Of a DNA stretch of 64,000 nucleotides, positions 23,326 to 34,335 are shown one piece after another. The notes under the pieces are model-generated. The model made no database searches, was not told the DNA's origin, and saw only the letters and a program-made list of their open reading frames with translations. Location of the stretch: positions 1,798,001 through 1,862,000 of the forward strand of contig JAQFVV010012535.1 in assembly GCA_028023455.1 (NCBI GenBank). The letters are read 5' to 3'. Both the position numbers and the translations under genes were made by a program. The DNA is from Epiperipatus broadwayi. Taxonomy: Eukaryota > Onychophora > Udeonychophora > Euonychophora > Peripatidae. Position 1 is the stretch's first letter, and every line of letters begins with the position of its first letter.

Positions 23326-23460
23326 AGCATTTTAATTTTTTTTTTTTTAAGTGTCATAGCATCGGCCGGGACACGAACCTGCAACCCGGCAACTGCCTGC
23401 AAGTGCAAGGCAGTCGCGCTGACCTCTCGACCACCAATGCAAGACAAGCATTTTAATTTT
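23326..23460 (-). mobile_element. Very short tRNA-derived retroposon with perfect 14-bp TSD
   Basis: Direct repeats AGCATTTTAATTTT at 23326-23339 and 23447-23460 flank a minus-strand insertion of about 107 bp. It reads tRNA-like sequence and then an A-tail (T run on the plus strand at about 23340-23348). The tRNA-like part has an A-box-like TGGTCGAGAGG (23423-23433), a B-box-like GGTTCGTGTCC (23369-23379) and a seven-base acceptor-type pairing, GCATTGG with CCGATGC. The anticodon and T arms do not fold canonically, so this is a SINE head or tRNA retropseudogene and not a working tRNA. It is much more GC-rich than its surroundings. The intact target duplication points to a recent insertion. 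Confidence 0.8.
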
Positions 23461-23599
23461 GAAGTCTATTAATCTATGATTTATCCAAGATCTGCATTTA
23501 AACAATATATAATAATAACTTTAACTTAATTCATAAGCCAGCATTTTGATCATAGATGTAAATAAGTTCTTTAATAATAAATTTGTACCTAAACAGTGT

Positions 23600-24040
23600 T
23601 CATGATACTCTATGCATTATGAATGCATAGAATTAATACCATTATTTCCAAGTTTTGATGATAATTGAGTGTTCTTATCAATACATGCAAAATTTCCCAA
23701 GAGAAAAATATCTGCCTTTTAATGGCATCGATGCAATTATACTACCCAACAAAAAATAAAAATGTTCTTTTTTTGAATTTTCTGAAGCTAATGTTGGAGC
23801 ATAAGCATTAGTAAAATAAACACAGGCACCACTGCATAAACTAATTTTTAACACCATTAGTCTTTCACTGAAACATATAGGTATTCCATAAATAAAATAT
23901 GCAAATTTAAACCTCACAATGAATTGAGCACCATGTCATTTACATTCATCTGATGATCTGTCCTTCCAAAAACATCTTAGTCATTTAACCTGTTCAAATA
24001 AATTCCCCCTTCAAGATGACTGCTAAACCAATCATTATTT
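23600..24040 (-). pseudogene. LINE endonuclease-domain relic
   Basis: A 79-codon minus-strand stretch (23678-23917) carries ERLMVLKISL, then a strand ending in TNAYAPTLAS, and then GRYFSLGKF. This order matches AP-type LINE endonucleases: a metal-site region, then an SAYAPT-like box, then a weakened GDFN-like box. Catalytic residues of the last box are lost (LGKFC in place of LGDFN), and stops follow. It is an inactive fragment, and flanking parts of the element are not recognisable. Confidence 0.7.
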
Positions 24041-25224
24041 CTCAATGCTGAGAGTTTTGCATAGTTGGATATAAAAAAAGATTAGTCAGAATTTCTGGAA
24101 ATATAATTAAAGAATAACATTATGGCTGCACAACACAAATTCCTTTGGTGGAATTAGTGCAGGGAATTGACTGATAGCACGATAGGCTAACAGGAAATGA
24201 TTGAAGACCTACATAAAGAAACACAATCAAACTATTTTTTTTATAAAAAGAAACATATAATCATCAGAATTGATTGGTTTCATCTAATCAACTGAATTAA
24301 TGAAAGTAATCATTCTTGAAGATTTGTATTTTTATAGATTGTTGTCAATGAAGTTGTTTCATATTTGTATTACAAATTTCATAGTATATTATTTATTTAA
24401 CTGAAGAAATACAATCTGATTTTAGCCTACCATACTCATCATAAAAGATTATTGAATTTCTCAAAAAGACTAATCTGATCCTCTGAAAATTAATCATAGT
24501 TATTGAAGACATGTTTAAAGGCTTTTTCTGCATTCTCACATTTGCAGTCATTTAATAAATAATGAAATATATGTTTTAGGAAATCTTTTAAATTTAAGAA
24601 TTTATCTGAAAATATCTGACAAAATTCAATCACTGTTGTTTTAAATAAATCAAGTTATTAAGTATTTTCTTACACTCGGGTTTTTATAATTAGTAGAAGA
24701 AAAACCATCATATTTTATGTGCTGCTTCAGTCAGCAATATACAATCTATTTTAAAAAATAAAAAATTTTGGTAAAGTAAAGAAAATCATTTCGATTCAAA
24801 ATGATCAATAAAAAAATTATCACTATTTTTGTTAATTATATTTGTAAGACAGAATAATATTTGCCTTTAATCCCCAGATGCAAATTTAATAATTTTTATT
24901 TAGTTCTTTAATAATACAGTGATCTGGAAAACATATAACAGAGGAATAAAAATAAACTGCAATATGAAATTCGTAATTTGTTTTTGTATTTAATGTATAG
25001 TTTTTTTTGGAGCATTGTATAATTTTATTTTATTTTGGAATTTATTTAAAATTACAAGTTTTCATTGCTACCATAAAAAAAGTAAAATCTTTGTTAGTAA
25101 GGTCTAACAATAAAGAACAAAGATCTGCCTGAGTACAATTGATATATATAAAGAATAGTTTTCTATAAAAAAAATTCAGTATATAACCTCCATAATTAAA
25201 ACTGATGTAAAGTTTTGTCCTATG
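24041..25224. other. Intergenic AT-rich DNA
   Basis: Nothing recognisable as a gene or a defined repeat is seen here. Confidence 0.4.
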
Positions 25225-25475
25225 TGGTTTGGTGCAATGATAGATTTTTGAATTCAAAGTCCATGAACTGCAGTCCAAATCTGTCACTTTGGTGCTCAAA
25301 TTTCTTATGACCTTGTGAGCAATAAATATTTGATATTTATTTTATTGTGTATGGTTTAGCATATTAGCCATGTCAGAGTCTGGAGTTCAAGGTCCATGAA
25401 TCATGGCTCCACCTATCATTTCCAGTGCTCGAACTTCTTATAAACTCATAAGCAATAAACCATTCAATTATTACC
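25225..25475 (+). repeat. Two diverged tandem units of about 134 bp
   Basis: GAATTCAAAGTCCATGAA... GTGCTCAAATTTCTTATGA...GAGCAATAAA is followed at about 134 bp by GAGTTCAAGGTCCATGAA... GTGCTCGAACTTCTTATAAA...AAGCAATAAA. The second unit contains TTTAGCATATTAGCC and GAGTTCAAGGTCC, which resemble tRNA A and B boxes, so the pair may derive from a SINE. The minus-strand frame at 25042-25299 is not coding. Confidence 0.5.
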
Positions 25476-25604
25476 TTTTATTTTATGAGGTCTTAATAAT
25501 TAATGAGAATGTTAGTATAAGTCACCATATCTACAGATTTAATGAGAATAGAAATGTATAATCCAAATATAGCTGATAAATTATGAGTCATTATATCAAA
25601 TGAC

Positions 25605-26440
25605 ATCATCATCAACCATTATCAATCCACTGCAGGAAGAAGGTCTCTCCAAGTTTAATCCATCTTCTCCGATCTTTAGCTTCTCTTCTCCACACCACCC
25701 CTGTACACTTTCTTATTTCATCCATCCATCTCACATGTGGTCTCTTTCTGTGTCTTTTACAATCTCTTGGAATACAGTTTAAGATTTCAATTGTCGATCT
25801 ATTATCATCTCTTCTAGCAATATGTCCAGCCCAACTCCAATTCAATCTTTTAATTTTTTCAATGAGGTCAGTAACACCTGTTTGTTCATACATTGCATTT
25901 TCGATCTCTTCTTGTTACTTCCAACATGCATCTCTCCATACTTCTTTGAGTGGTTTGGAGTCTCTGTATTGCTTTTCTATTAAGTGTCCAAGTCTCAGAT
26001 CCACAAGTAAGAACTGGTAAAACACATTTGTTAAAAAACCTTCCTTTTCAAACACATAGGCATATTTCCTTTTAGTATCAAGTTATTTCTACCAAAAGCA
26101 CTCCAACCAAGTTTAATTCTATGATTAATTTCATCCATTATGTTTCCACCTGTATTAGTAATCTGACCAAGCTATTTGTAACTGTTACCTTTTTCTAATT
26201 CATCATGATCAATCTTTATTTTCATATTTTGAGCAAATCGATTAAACATTACTTTAGTCTTTTTAACATTTATCTTTAGTCCTACTTTCATCTGATAACT
26301 CCTGCAACATTTCCTGCAGCTCTGAAGCATTATTTGCAAAAACAACTATATCATCTGCAAAATCTAAATGACTTAAATAATCTCCATTTACTTTCACTCC
26401 TTTAGTTTCCCATTTTAATCAAATGATCTATACAGTATTA
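25605..26440 (-). pseudogene. RTE-type LINE, 5'-truncated copy B
   Basis: This is the best-preserved C-terminus of the family. The minus-strand frame 25893-25612 reads NWSWAGHIARRDD, then an RPHVRWMDEIRKCTG block and AKDRRRWIKLGETF, the conserved tail of RTE-clade endonuclease-reverse transcriptases. Farther 5' (plus 26340-26375) the strand encodes LDFADDIVVF, the RT catalytic box. One or more frameshifts separate the two. Homology ends near 26440, so the 5' half is absent, as expected from incomplete target-primed reverse transcription. Confidence 0.85.
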
Positions 26441-28689
26441 AATAGTTTATATATTAATGTAAATGACAAAGCAAATTTCTACAATCATGCCATATTCATG
26501 AAATTAATGAATTTCATATATTTGATATATAATTTTAAATTAATTTTATAGATTAAATACAATTACTTAACCTAATTACATTGCATTCGTGTTTCAACTA
26601 AAACAGTCATCATTTCAAGTAGCCCATGCATTAATTATATTTCAAATATCATTAAGCATTTGTTCCTAAATATTTAAACTAATTCATATCATAAAAAAAT
26701 CTATCATTACTTCAAATGCCAACTATTAAACAGTTTAGATATAAAAACATAATGATAAACTTTGTGAATCACATCATAAATATGAAACTAAATTTCATAT
26801 ATAACTTTAAAATTATTTTTAAAGACTGTATATCTACTTTTTACTTTATATTAATTTTTACAATATGCATAAATTTAATTTTTTTTTTAAATACATGTGC
26901 ACAAATAGCTTATATTGTTAAATTGAACATATAACTTCTTTAGAACTTTTTCTAAGAGCAATGGAAAAACGTAACGCTCTCACCACTGTTTACATATTTA
27001 AGAGCAAATAATGTCCAAAGATATTTGAGATATATTTAATGGTGAATAAGTAGTACAGTATAATTATGTAATGTGGGTAATGTTACATTTTTCCAATGTT
27101 TTAGAAAATATTTCTATTTAGTAAGAATTGTACATTTAATTTAACAATAATTAACAAATATATCCATTATGCGTAACAAATTCTGTTTTAAACATTTTAT
27201 TATTATAAGTATTAAATATAAAAAGTATCATATTCACTATGTCAATAAATTTTATTATAACACCATCCTTCTCTAAAATATATATATATTTAACTTATTA
27301 TCACCGCTGTTAACAAACTTTTTAACAACCGCAATAACAAATCTCCTTTTTTTCCTTTAAAATATATATGTCTTATAAACTATAATGTTCTTTTCATTGA
27401 ATACAATCAAATTATATATTCTTCTTTTTTTAAAAAAATTTTTTATATATGTAAAAAGATGTATTGATAGATAAAAGGGAAATGTTATTGTTTTTTATAT
27501 ATAAATTTTATTTGTAATAATAATATAAATATGTAATTTTATAGATCCTTTAAAATGACTACAGAAAAAAGTGATCGAAACATTGGGTGTTAGAGATGTG
27601 AATATGTAAATATGGTTGATGAAAAGAAATAGTTTTTTCAAAAAAAAAGGAGAGTATATATTTTGATTGGATTCAATGAAAAGAACATTATACTTCCTTT
27701 TCTATGATTATGTTTGAGTTTCTTATTAATCTAATCTTCTTTATATTTTGTTCATTCAAGAAACTACTAAATATATGTATTATATTATATAGCATTCTAA
27801 ATATTTCTTAGTTATTATTTAACCTATCATTTATATGAGTTAATAATCAGATCTATTTGAATCAAATGTATGATATTATAAAAAGGAAATTTTAATATGC
27901 AATTACTTCTATAATTTATTGGTTTAGAATTCTAATTTAGTTTCTGTTAATTCTCAGATGCCAATATTATTTTATTTAATGAAATTAAATGAATTATCCT
28001 CAAAAAAAGCAAAATTTTCCATATTAAATGTAGAAAAATTTATATTGAATTTAAATATAATCAATATATATATATATATTATGAAACATATAACTTGGAA
28101 GTGGTTTTTATGAAAAGTATTGATTTAATAATCAGAATACTTAGATTTTTGGTCAGATGAGAAAATCAAAAACTGTTATTTTTTAGTTGGTTTTATTATT
28201 AAATAATATAATTAAATGTTACTCTCTTGAGACATTATTGTAGATGCTGATTACTGATTCATTAAAATGTGGATTAATATTACTATAGAACTATGTAAAA
28301 TTGCCATTTTTGTATGTGACAATCATACCGGTCATTTCTTTCACAAACAATTTATTTATTCATCTTAAGAACTTTTATTTTCACTTTATCATCATATATT
28401 ATTGTATGGTCTGGGGATATTCTGAAAAGCTTGTTAAGAGCTTATTTGTGAGCTCTTTATATAACATTTGTAATAGAAGCTTGTTAAATTAGATCATGTG
28501 ACATATGACTTGATTTCTCTGTAATTATTGTTATAGACTGCATCAGCAATCTTTTATCTAAATAAGTAAAACACACGAGAATACATAGGCAAAATCATAA
28601 GTTTTATTTGCTCTAAATAATCACTCAAACATAAAATTAACAGTATTTACTTCTTTAAATAATCGGAATAGATTTAAGAGTCTTATATA
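26441..28689. other. Intergenic, extremely AT-rich DNA
   Basis: No gene is recognised. It contains TA-rich microsatellite-like tracts (for example around 27280 and 28065). The frames at 26716-26934 and 28301-28492 have only AT-driven composition. Confidence 0.4.
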
Positions 28690-30300
28690 AAATAGGTGTT
28701 AAAGGAAGAAAAGATTGGATAACAAACAAAAAACAAAAACATTGCAGAAGGGACAATTATAGACCTGCAGATATCAAAAGATAATAAAATAGAGAAGCAG
28801 CCATGAAGAATAATAAAAAACATGGTAATATAAATCCAGAAAAGTATACAAAACAATAATAAACAATAACAGAAAATGGCAATTAAAATAGAGGATTATA
28901 AAAGATAAACTTGGGAAAAACTCATTATTGGAAGTGAAATTTTCATGTTATTATATAAAGTACTTTAATTAAAAAAAAATAGTAGAGAAAATAGTAGAAG
29001 AGTTAATTGAAATTGTATCACTGTCTTATAATTGAAAAAATGATTCTTTACTGAAAAAAAATTAAGAGCAGTGACTAAATTGAAGAAAAATATTCACATA
29101 TTGGATATTATATTAAAAAAAATATTTGATAATTAACAAAATTTAATTTCAAAAATAGGACATCTTATTTTAAAGGTTTAGATAATCTGAGTTTAATAAA
29201 AGTTGGTAGATTATGTATAATTTTCCTACGAACACTTAGTTTCATTTGATACATTTTGCAAATAACTAAATAATCACTAGAGTACATTAAAGCCAAATCT
29301 GATATTATTTATTATATTATCCTTATTCAGAGTGCATGAGTAATCAATATGTACCACTATTTTAATATTTAAAACAAAAGAAAAAAACTTATTTCTGAGC
29401 TTTGTTGACAATAAAGAAAATCTTTGTCAAGATTGAGTATAAAATGGCTTGGGCACTATTTGACTTTCATAATAAATAAATTAATATTCTAAAAAATATC
29501 TATAATAATTTAACTGCAATTGTAAAAATATGTAAAGCTGATTAAAAATTAGAAAAAGCCAAAACAAAATGATCTAATCTTACGGAAGCATATCCAGAAT
29601 AATAAATAATAATTAAAAAAATACAAAGAAATATTAATACATGGAGAATGATGATAAATAATTTAAGATAAGCAGCTAACATAGTAAAATCATTGAAGAA
29701 ACACTGAAATCAACATAAAAAATAAAGGAGCAAAAGTTTATTAGGCATAAACATGGTGATTGGGAATGAGAAAATGAAATGTCAAAATTAATGGAACTGA
29801 ATTAGAAAATATAAAGATTTATATGAAATTATTTATGAAATAAAAAAGAATGGACAAAGATGGAAGTTGTCCTATCTATAAAAAAGATATTAAGCATGGG
29901 AGAAAGAAGCGTAAATAGCCATGTATGTTTGCTGAAAATCAGATATATTAATCTTTAACTTGGATTAAAGTTTATATCTGTGCTAGAGAAAATCTCTAGT
30001 TTAATAAATGATTAATAATAATCATTACGTGTTTATCAAAAAGTTGAAGTAAATTGATGCTTGAAAATAAAACTGAGACAATTTGCTCTACTCTTCATGT
30101 AATAAAGATATATATGAGAGATGATGATCTGACCCAACTGAAGAGTGCTGGTTCAGCATGAAATGCATCTTGGAGGTTATTTGTCTTTTACTGTATCTTT
30201 ATTTATATGAAATTATTTATGAAATAAAAAAGAATGGAGAAATATGGAAGTTGTCCTATCTATAAAAAAGATTTATAGATCTTGGAAAAAATACCATTAG
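28690..30300 (+). pseudogene. Decayed non-LTR retrotransposon with internal 72-bp duplication
   Basis: On the plus strand 29817-29888 reads LYEIIYEIKKNGQRWK and then, after a one-base frame change, CPIYKKD. This is the RT N-terminal signature of Jockey/R1/CR1-like LINEs (…W K … C P I Y K K G D). The same 72 bases recur at 30201-30272 with two differences. Purine-rich, lysine-coding text extends upstream to about 28690. The whole is full of stops. Clade and exact ends are uncertain. Confidence 0.55.
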
Positions 30301-31239
30301 TTAATATGACTGCAGAAAAAAATTAATGAAAAAAAACAAAGACATCAAGTTACAAAGTAAGATATAGTTGTTATGTGTATATTTACTAACATGAAACACT
30401 GTGATAAAAGCATTCAATGAAAAATACTTCGAAATTTAAAAGAACATGAAAAAGTTATTAAGAATTAATATTAATGAAAAAAAATTCCAATGAAGAATCA
30501 TACAAAAAAAAAATCAATCAGAAATTTTATTAAAGAAAATTATGAAGAATTATAATTGTTTGGGTGTTTGGCAATATGTTGAATGAATGATGATTGCTAA
30601 CTAAAAATTCTACTTTTTGATGTTATACAAAGCAACCAGATATCTATGTTACCTAAAGCCAGAGATTTGGTTTGATGCTAAAATTTTGCCTTCTACATTG
30701 GGAAGACAAATATCACTATTACATTTAAAATGATTATAATAATTTTCTTTTCTAGAAGATTTTTTCATTTCAACATTGTTTTTTTATTATCAAATACCAT
30801 AAACCAATACAGATATAAAAAAAAAAAAACAACAACAATAAAATTATTGGATAATAAAAGAAGATCCAAAGAAAATGGACAGATAACATTAAAGATTAAT
30901 GTGAAGATACTTGCATTTATTCATTTTTTTTATTATTAGGAATGAATAAAATTGAAGTTGGTGAAGACAACATCATATTCTTATGGGCATTGATGATGAA
31001 TTATTTAGAAATTTTAAATAATTTAAAAAAAAAATAATAATAATATAAAAACATCTTTAATATAAAATCACAAAATTGGCAAGTTTGATAATTAAATAAT
31101 GATTTCCATTTTTTATTTTTAAAGAACCCACAAACTTATTATGCTTATGGACATAACAAATATAAATAATTTTTAAATACTTTATATGATCAAATTTCAA
31201 TGTTAAAAAAATTTGTCCATAATATTGTCTTTTTTATAT
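30301..31239. other. Intergenic AT-rich DNA
   Basis: No gene or defined repeat is recognised. The 69-codon frame at 30730-30939 runs through a poly-lysine/threonine stretch produced by an A-run and is not supported. Confidence 0.4.
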
Positions 31240-32339
31240 AAAATTGAAACAGACAGCTAAATATAAATAATTTATTTCATACATCAATCCAGTTTTGGTT
31301 CCTTATTGGAACCTATCAAGATGTTTCTTTGTATAAAATTACATGCAATGCAATGCATTGTGGCTTCTCTTTTATTGAAGTCAGAAATCTCTCAGCCATT
31401 ATACCCAAAGAAACTTGTTAGCCATCTTACATTCCCTTTCCCACTGTAAGTTTTTCCCATATCCTTCTGTATCCTGCTCTATCCCATTACCTTTGTTCAC
31501 TCTATGGCCTTTACATCTAAATCCCCCTTACCTTTTTCCAAACCCAGCATAAAAACCAAGAACCCACTTTCTGTATAATAACTTTGTTTATATTTATTCC
31601 CCCACAACTTCACTATTTGTACTCTTTCTGCTTGCAAACATTTATATCCAATTAACAAATGTTTAATATTTTCCATGCATTTCTTATATAACTTGCAGAC
31701 TAAATCACCAATAATCCTTCATATATGTGTATATTTTCTTGTTGCTAAAGATCTTGTTCAAGCCTTAAACAGTAAATTACTTTCCTTGCTATTATCATAA
31801 ATTAACTCGCACCCAATATTCTGTTTATCTTCTATACATATTTAAACTCTTTCATACTAATTCCCCATCTCTCCAACTCCCTATTTCTTATTAATGCATC
31901 TATCACTACAGTACTCAACAATTCTTCTAACACAATCATCCCATCTTTTGTACAAGTATACTGACATAAAGTCTTTATCCAAATCTTCTGCATACTATAC
32001 TACTTTTCTCACCCATCTGTTGCCTGTCCTTTACTCATAATCCAATTTAAATATTTTGGATATTCTTTTACTAGCCATAAATTGGAATCTATCAAACATT
32101 TTCATGCAACTCCACCCAATGGACATTATTTACATCATATTACAATAATCAATTTGGCCTTTGTTTCTTATTGGAATTATATCAAGATGTTTCTTTTTAT
32201 ACAATCACATAACAAACAGCAACTCCCACCAATGGGCATTATTTACAAAACATCTTGATAAGGTTCCAATAAGGAACAAAAACTTGACTGATGTATTAAA
32301 TAAATTTCTTATTTATATTTAGTTGTCTGTTTTAATTTT
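31240..32339. mobile_element. 1.1-kb element with about 95-bp terminal inverted repeats
   Basis: The left end carries AAAATTGAAACAGACAGCTAAATATAAATAA followed by GGTTCCTTATTGGAACCTATCAAGATGTTT. The right end repeats this inverted (AAACATCTTGATAAGGTTCC ... TTTAGTTGTCTGTTTTAATTTT). A third partial copy, TTGTTTCTTATTGGA-ATATCAAGATGTTTC, lies at 32158-32200 in left-arm orientation. The interior minus strand gives broken protein-like text (cysteine- and tryptophan-containing) but no transposase I can name. It is probably a non-autonomous DNA transposon. Confidence 0.65.
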
Positions 32340-32509
32340 GCTTTAAATTATTTTAAACTAATACCTTGCATTAATATTACGCGTGCTTTATGTTGAACAT
32401 ATTTAGTCCCTTATCATTATGTAGTGACTGTGTATATTACAGGCAATAATCAATCGATTACTAATTAACTTATTATAAAATATATATCTAAAACATCCAA
32501 TCATTCAGT

Positions 32510-32610
32510 AGTGCCATGCATAGTGGTAATGATGGACTCAACAACTAAGCATCTGCGGATTGCATACTTCTAATGCTCAAGCCCACAATTTTACAAGTGA
32601 TGAACTGTTC
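32510..32610 (+). repeat. Possible tRNA-derived SINE fragment
   Basis: TAGTGGTAATGATGGACTCAACAACTAAGCATCTGCGGATTGCATACT has the layout of a tRNA-type SINE head: an A-box-like start, an ACTCA-ACAA-type anticodon region, and GGATTGCATAC at the B-box place, though diverged. It could also be chance. No target duplication is visible. Confidence 0.35.
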
Positions 32611-34189
32611 ACTTATTTTATTTTTATTTATTTAAGATTCAATAAATTATACAAATATTTTATTATATTGTTTTATGATTTCACAATATATTTCAACACT
32701 TTTTTAAAATATTTTTTCCAATATTTCAACTAGATAGGAGTATTCCTCATGGCTACAAATGATAATATATGTATTTTATATAATATACAATTATGTATAT
32801 ATAAACAATACAAATACTTGATGTTACATATTTGCAATTATTGGAGTATAAAATAATAATATGTAAAGAGAATAATGAAACATTGTTGAAGGAAGCATGT
32901 TTATGTTGATATAACAATTGTTAAATAAGTTATTTAGGCTGAATCTTTTGTAAAATATTTATTTCTAAATCTTTTATCATTCTTAAAATGTTTGTTTCTA
33001 GATTATTTAAATTATTATTGAGGATACCCTTATCTACCATTAATTTTTTCATGGAAAGAAATTAATAATTAATTTACCAGTACATCATCTTCATCAGAAG
33101 CCTGTATATATTTGAAATAAAATATTTAATGATTTCATAAAAATACCTTAGTAATTAATACAAGTGAGATGACTTGATTCATTTACACGGTTAGATAATT
33201 AAAGAATACATTACTGTGACAAATAGTAATATTTGATTATCATAAAGTGATAAACAATGAACTTTAATATTTAAAACTGCAAAATAAACTTAATAAATTA
33301 CACTATTAATTGCAGATAAAGTTTCAATTGTTAAATCATTGACAAAAATGTAATTTTGATTATAAATTTATCTGACTATAGTATGCATAACATTATGAAT
33401 AATGTTAAGCATATTATATTCAAATGGGTGTTTATAAAATAAAGGACAATTTCAAACAGTTGGAAGAGCCAGAGACTACAGAAAATTTAATCTTGTTTTC
33501 TTATTTTTTTGTATGAAAAATGACAAATTAATAATCAACATATCTATATTTTCAGGCTTAGGGCAATATTACTTTTCAAATAATTAGATGCTGATTCTCT
33601 TATTTCATTAATTGGCAATAAATTACTTTTAGCTGAACACCTCATATTTTCAACATAGAGCTAAACTCATAAGGCTAAAAATAGCATGAAAAATAATTAT
33701 ATATATACATTCCTTGATAATGAGCAAAGCATATTACACTATTTAGTTTCAAAAAAAATAAAAATAATCACTTTTAACTAAGTATTACATGATACCCAGT
33801 TTACATTTAATTTCACAGGGCATCACTCTCTATGTTCTAGAAATCAAAATAATTATTACTAATAATATCTGATGGGAATATAATTAAGCACATATATTTA
33901 GTTTCTGATTGCAGTACAATTAATGGAAAATGATTTAAGATTTTATAATGTGGTTTCTGTAATCAAAAAATATATATTACACATAAATTGATTTTATTAA
34001 TTTCTTGTTTTGGAAAAAGAGACAAAGTAAAAGATTGCATTATAATTTTAATTATTTCAATTTTTTAATTATGAAATACTACAAAGGATATTAAAAAAAC
34101 TTTATTAAAATTATTCTACAAAAATTAATATGAAGATAGTAATATAAATTTAATATTTGAATTCACTCAAACAAAAAGACATTTTAATA
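32611..34189. other. Intergenic AT-rich DNA downstream of MRPS18C
   Basis: No gene or defined repeat is recognised. Confidence 0.4.
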
Positions 34190-34195
34190 TTTATT
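34190..34195 (-). terminator. Candidate poly(A) signal of MRPS18C
   Basis: AATAAA on the minus strand lies about 61 bases beyond the MRPS18C stop codon, consistent with a short 3' UTR. The AT-rich context makes chance matches common. Confidence 0.45.
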
Positions 34196-34255
34196 GAAAG
34201 ATATAATTTAGTAATTTACTATATACAATTTTTATCTTTTTTCCCCTTTTAAAAC

Positions 34256-34335
34256 CTAAAACCTGGTTTTAAGTGGATCAAACAATTTTGGATCCTTTAG
34301 ATATTCCAATTCTTTGTAGTGAAAAGGCATTAAAC
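34256..34335 (-). CDS. MRPS18C: MRPS18C exon 5
   Basis: 80 bases after acceptor TTTCAG. It encodes LMPFHYKELEYLKDPKLF and then TAG, matching the conserved MPxxYKxxxYLKDPK end of S18C. The preceding intron contains a P1 palindromic MITE. Confidence 0.93.

Noticed and set aside
23354-23440. A functional tRNA gene on the minus strand
   Set aside because: The A box, B box and acceptor-type stem are present, but the anticodon stem-loop is oversized and the T arm is mispaired. An A-tail and a 14-bp target duplication show it is a retroposed copy.
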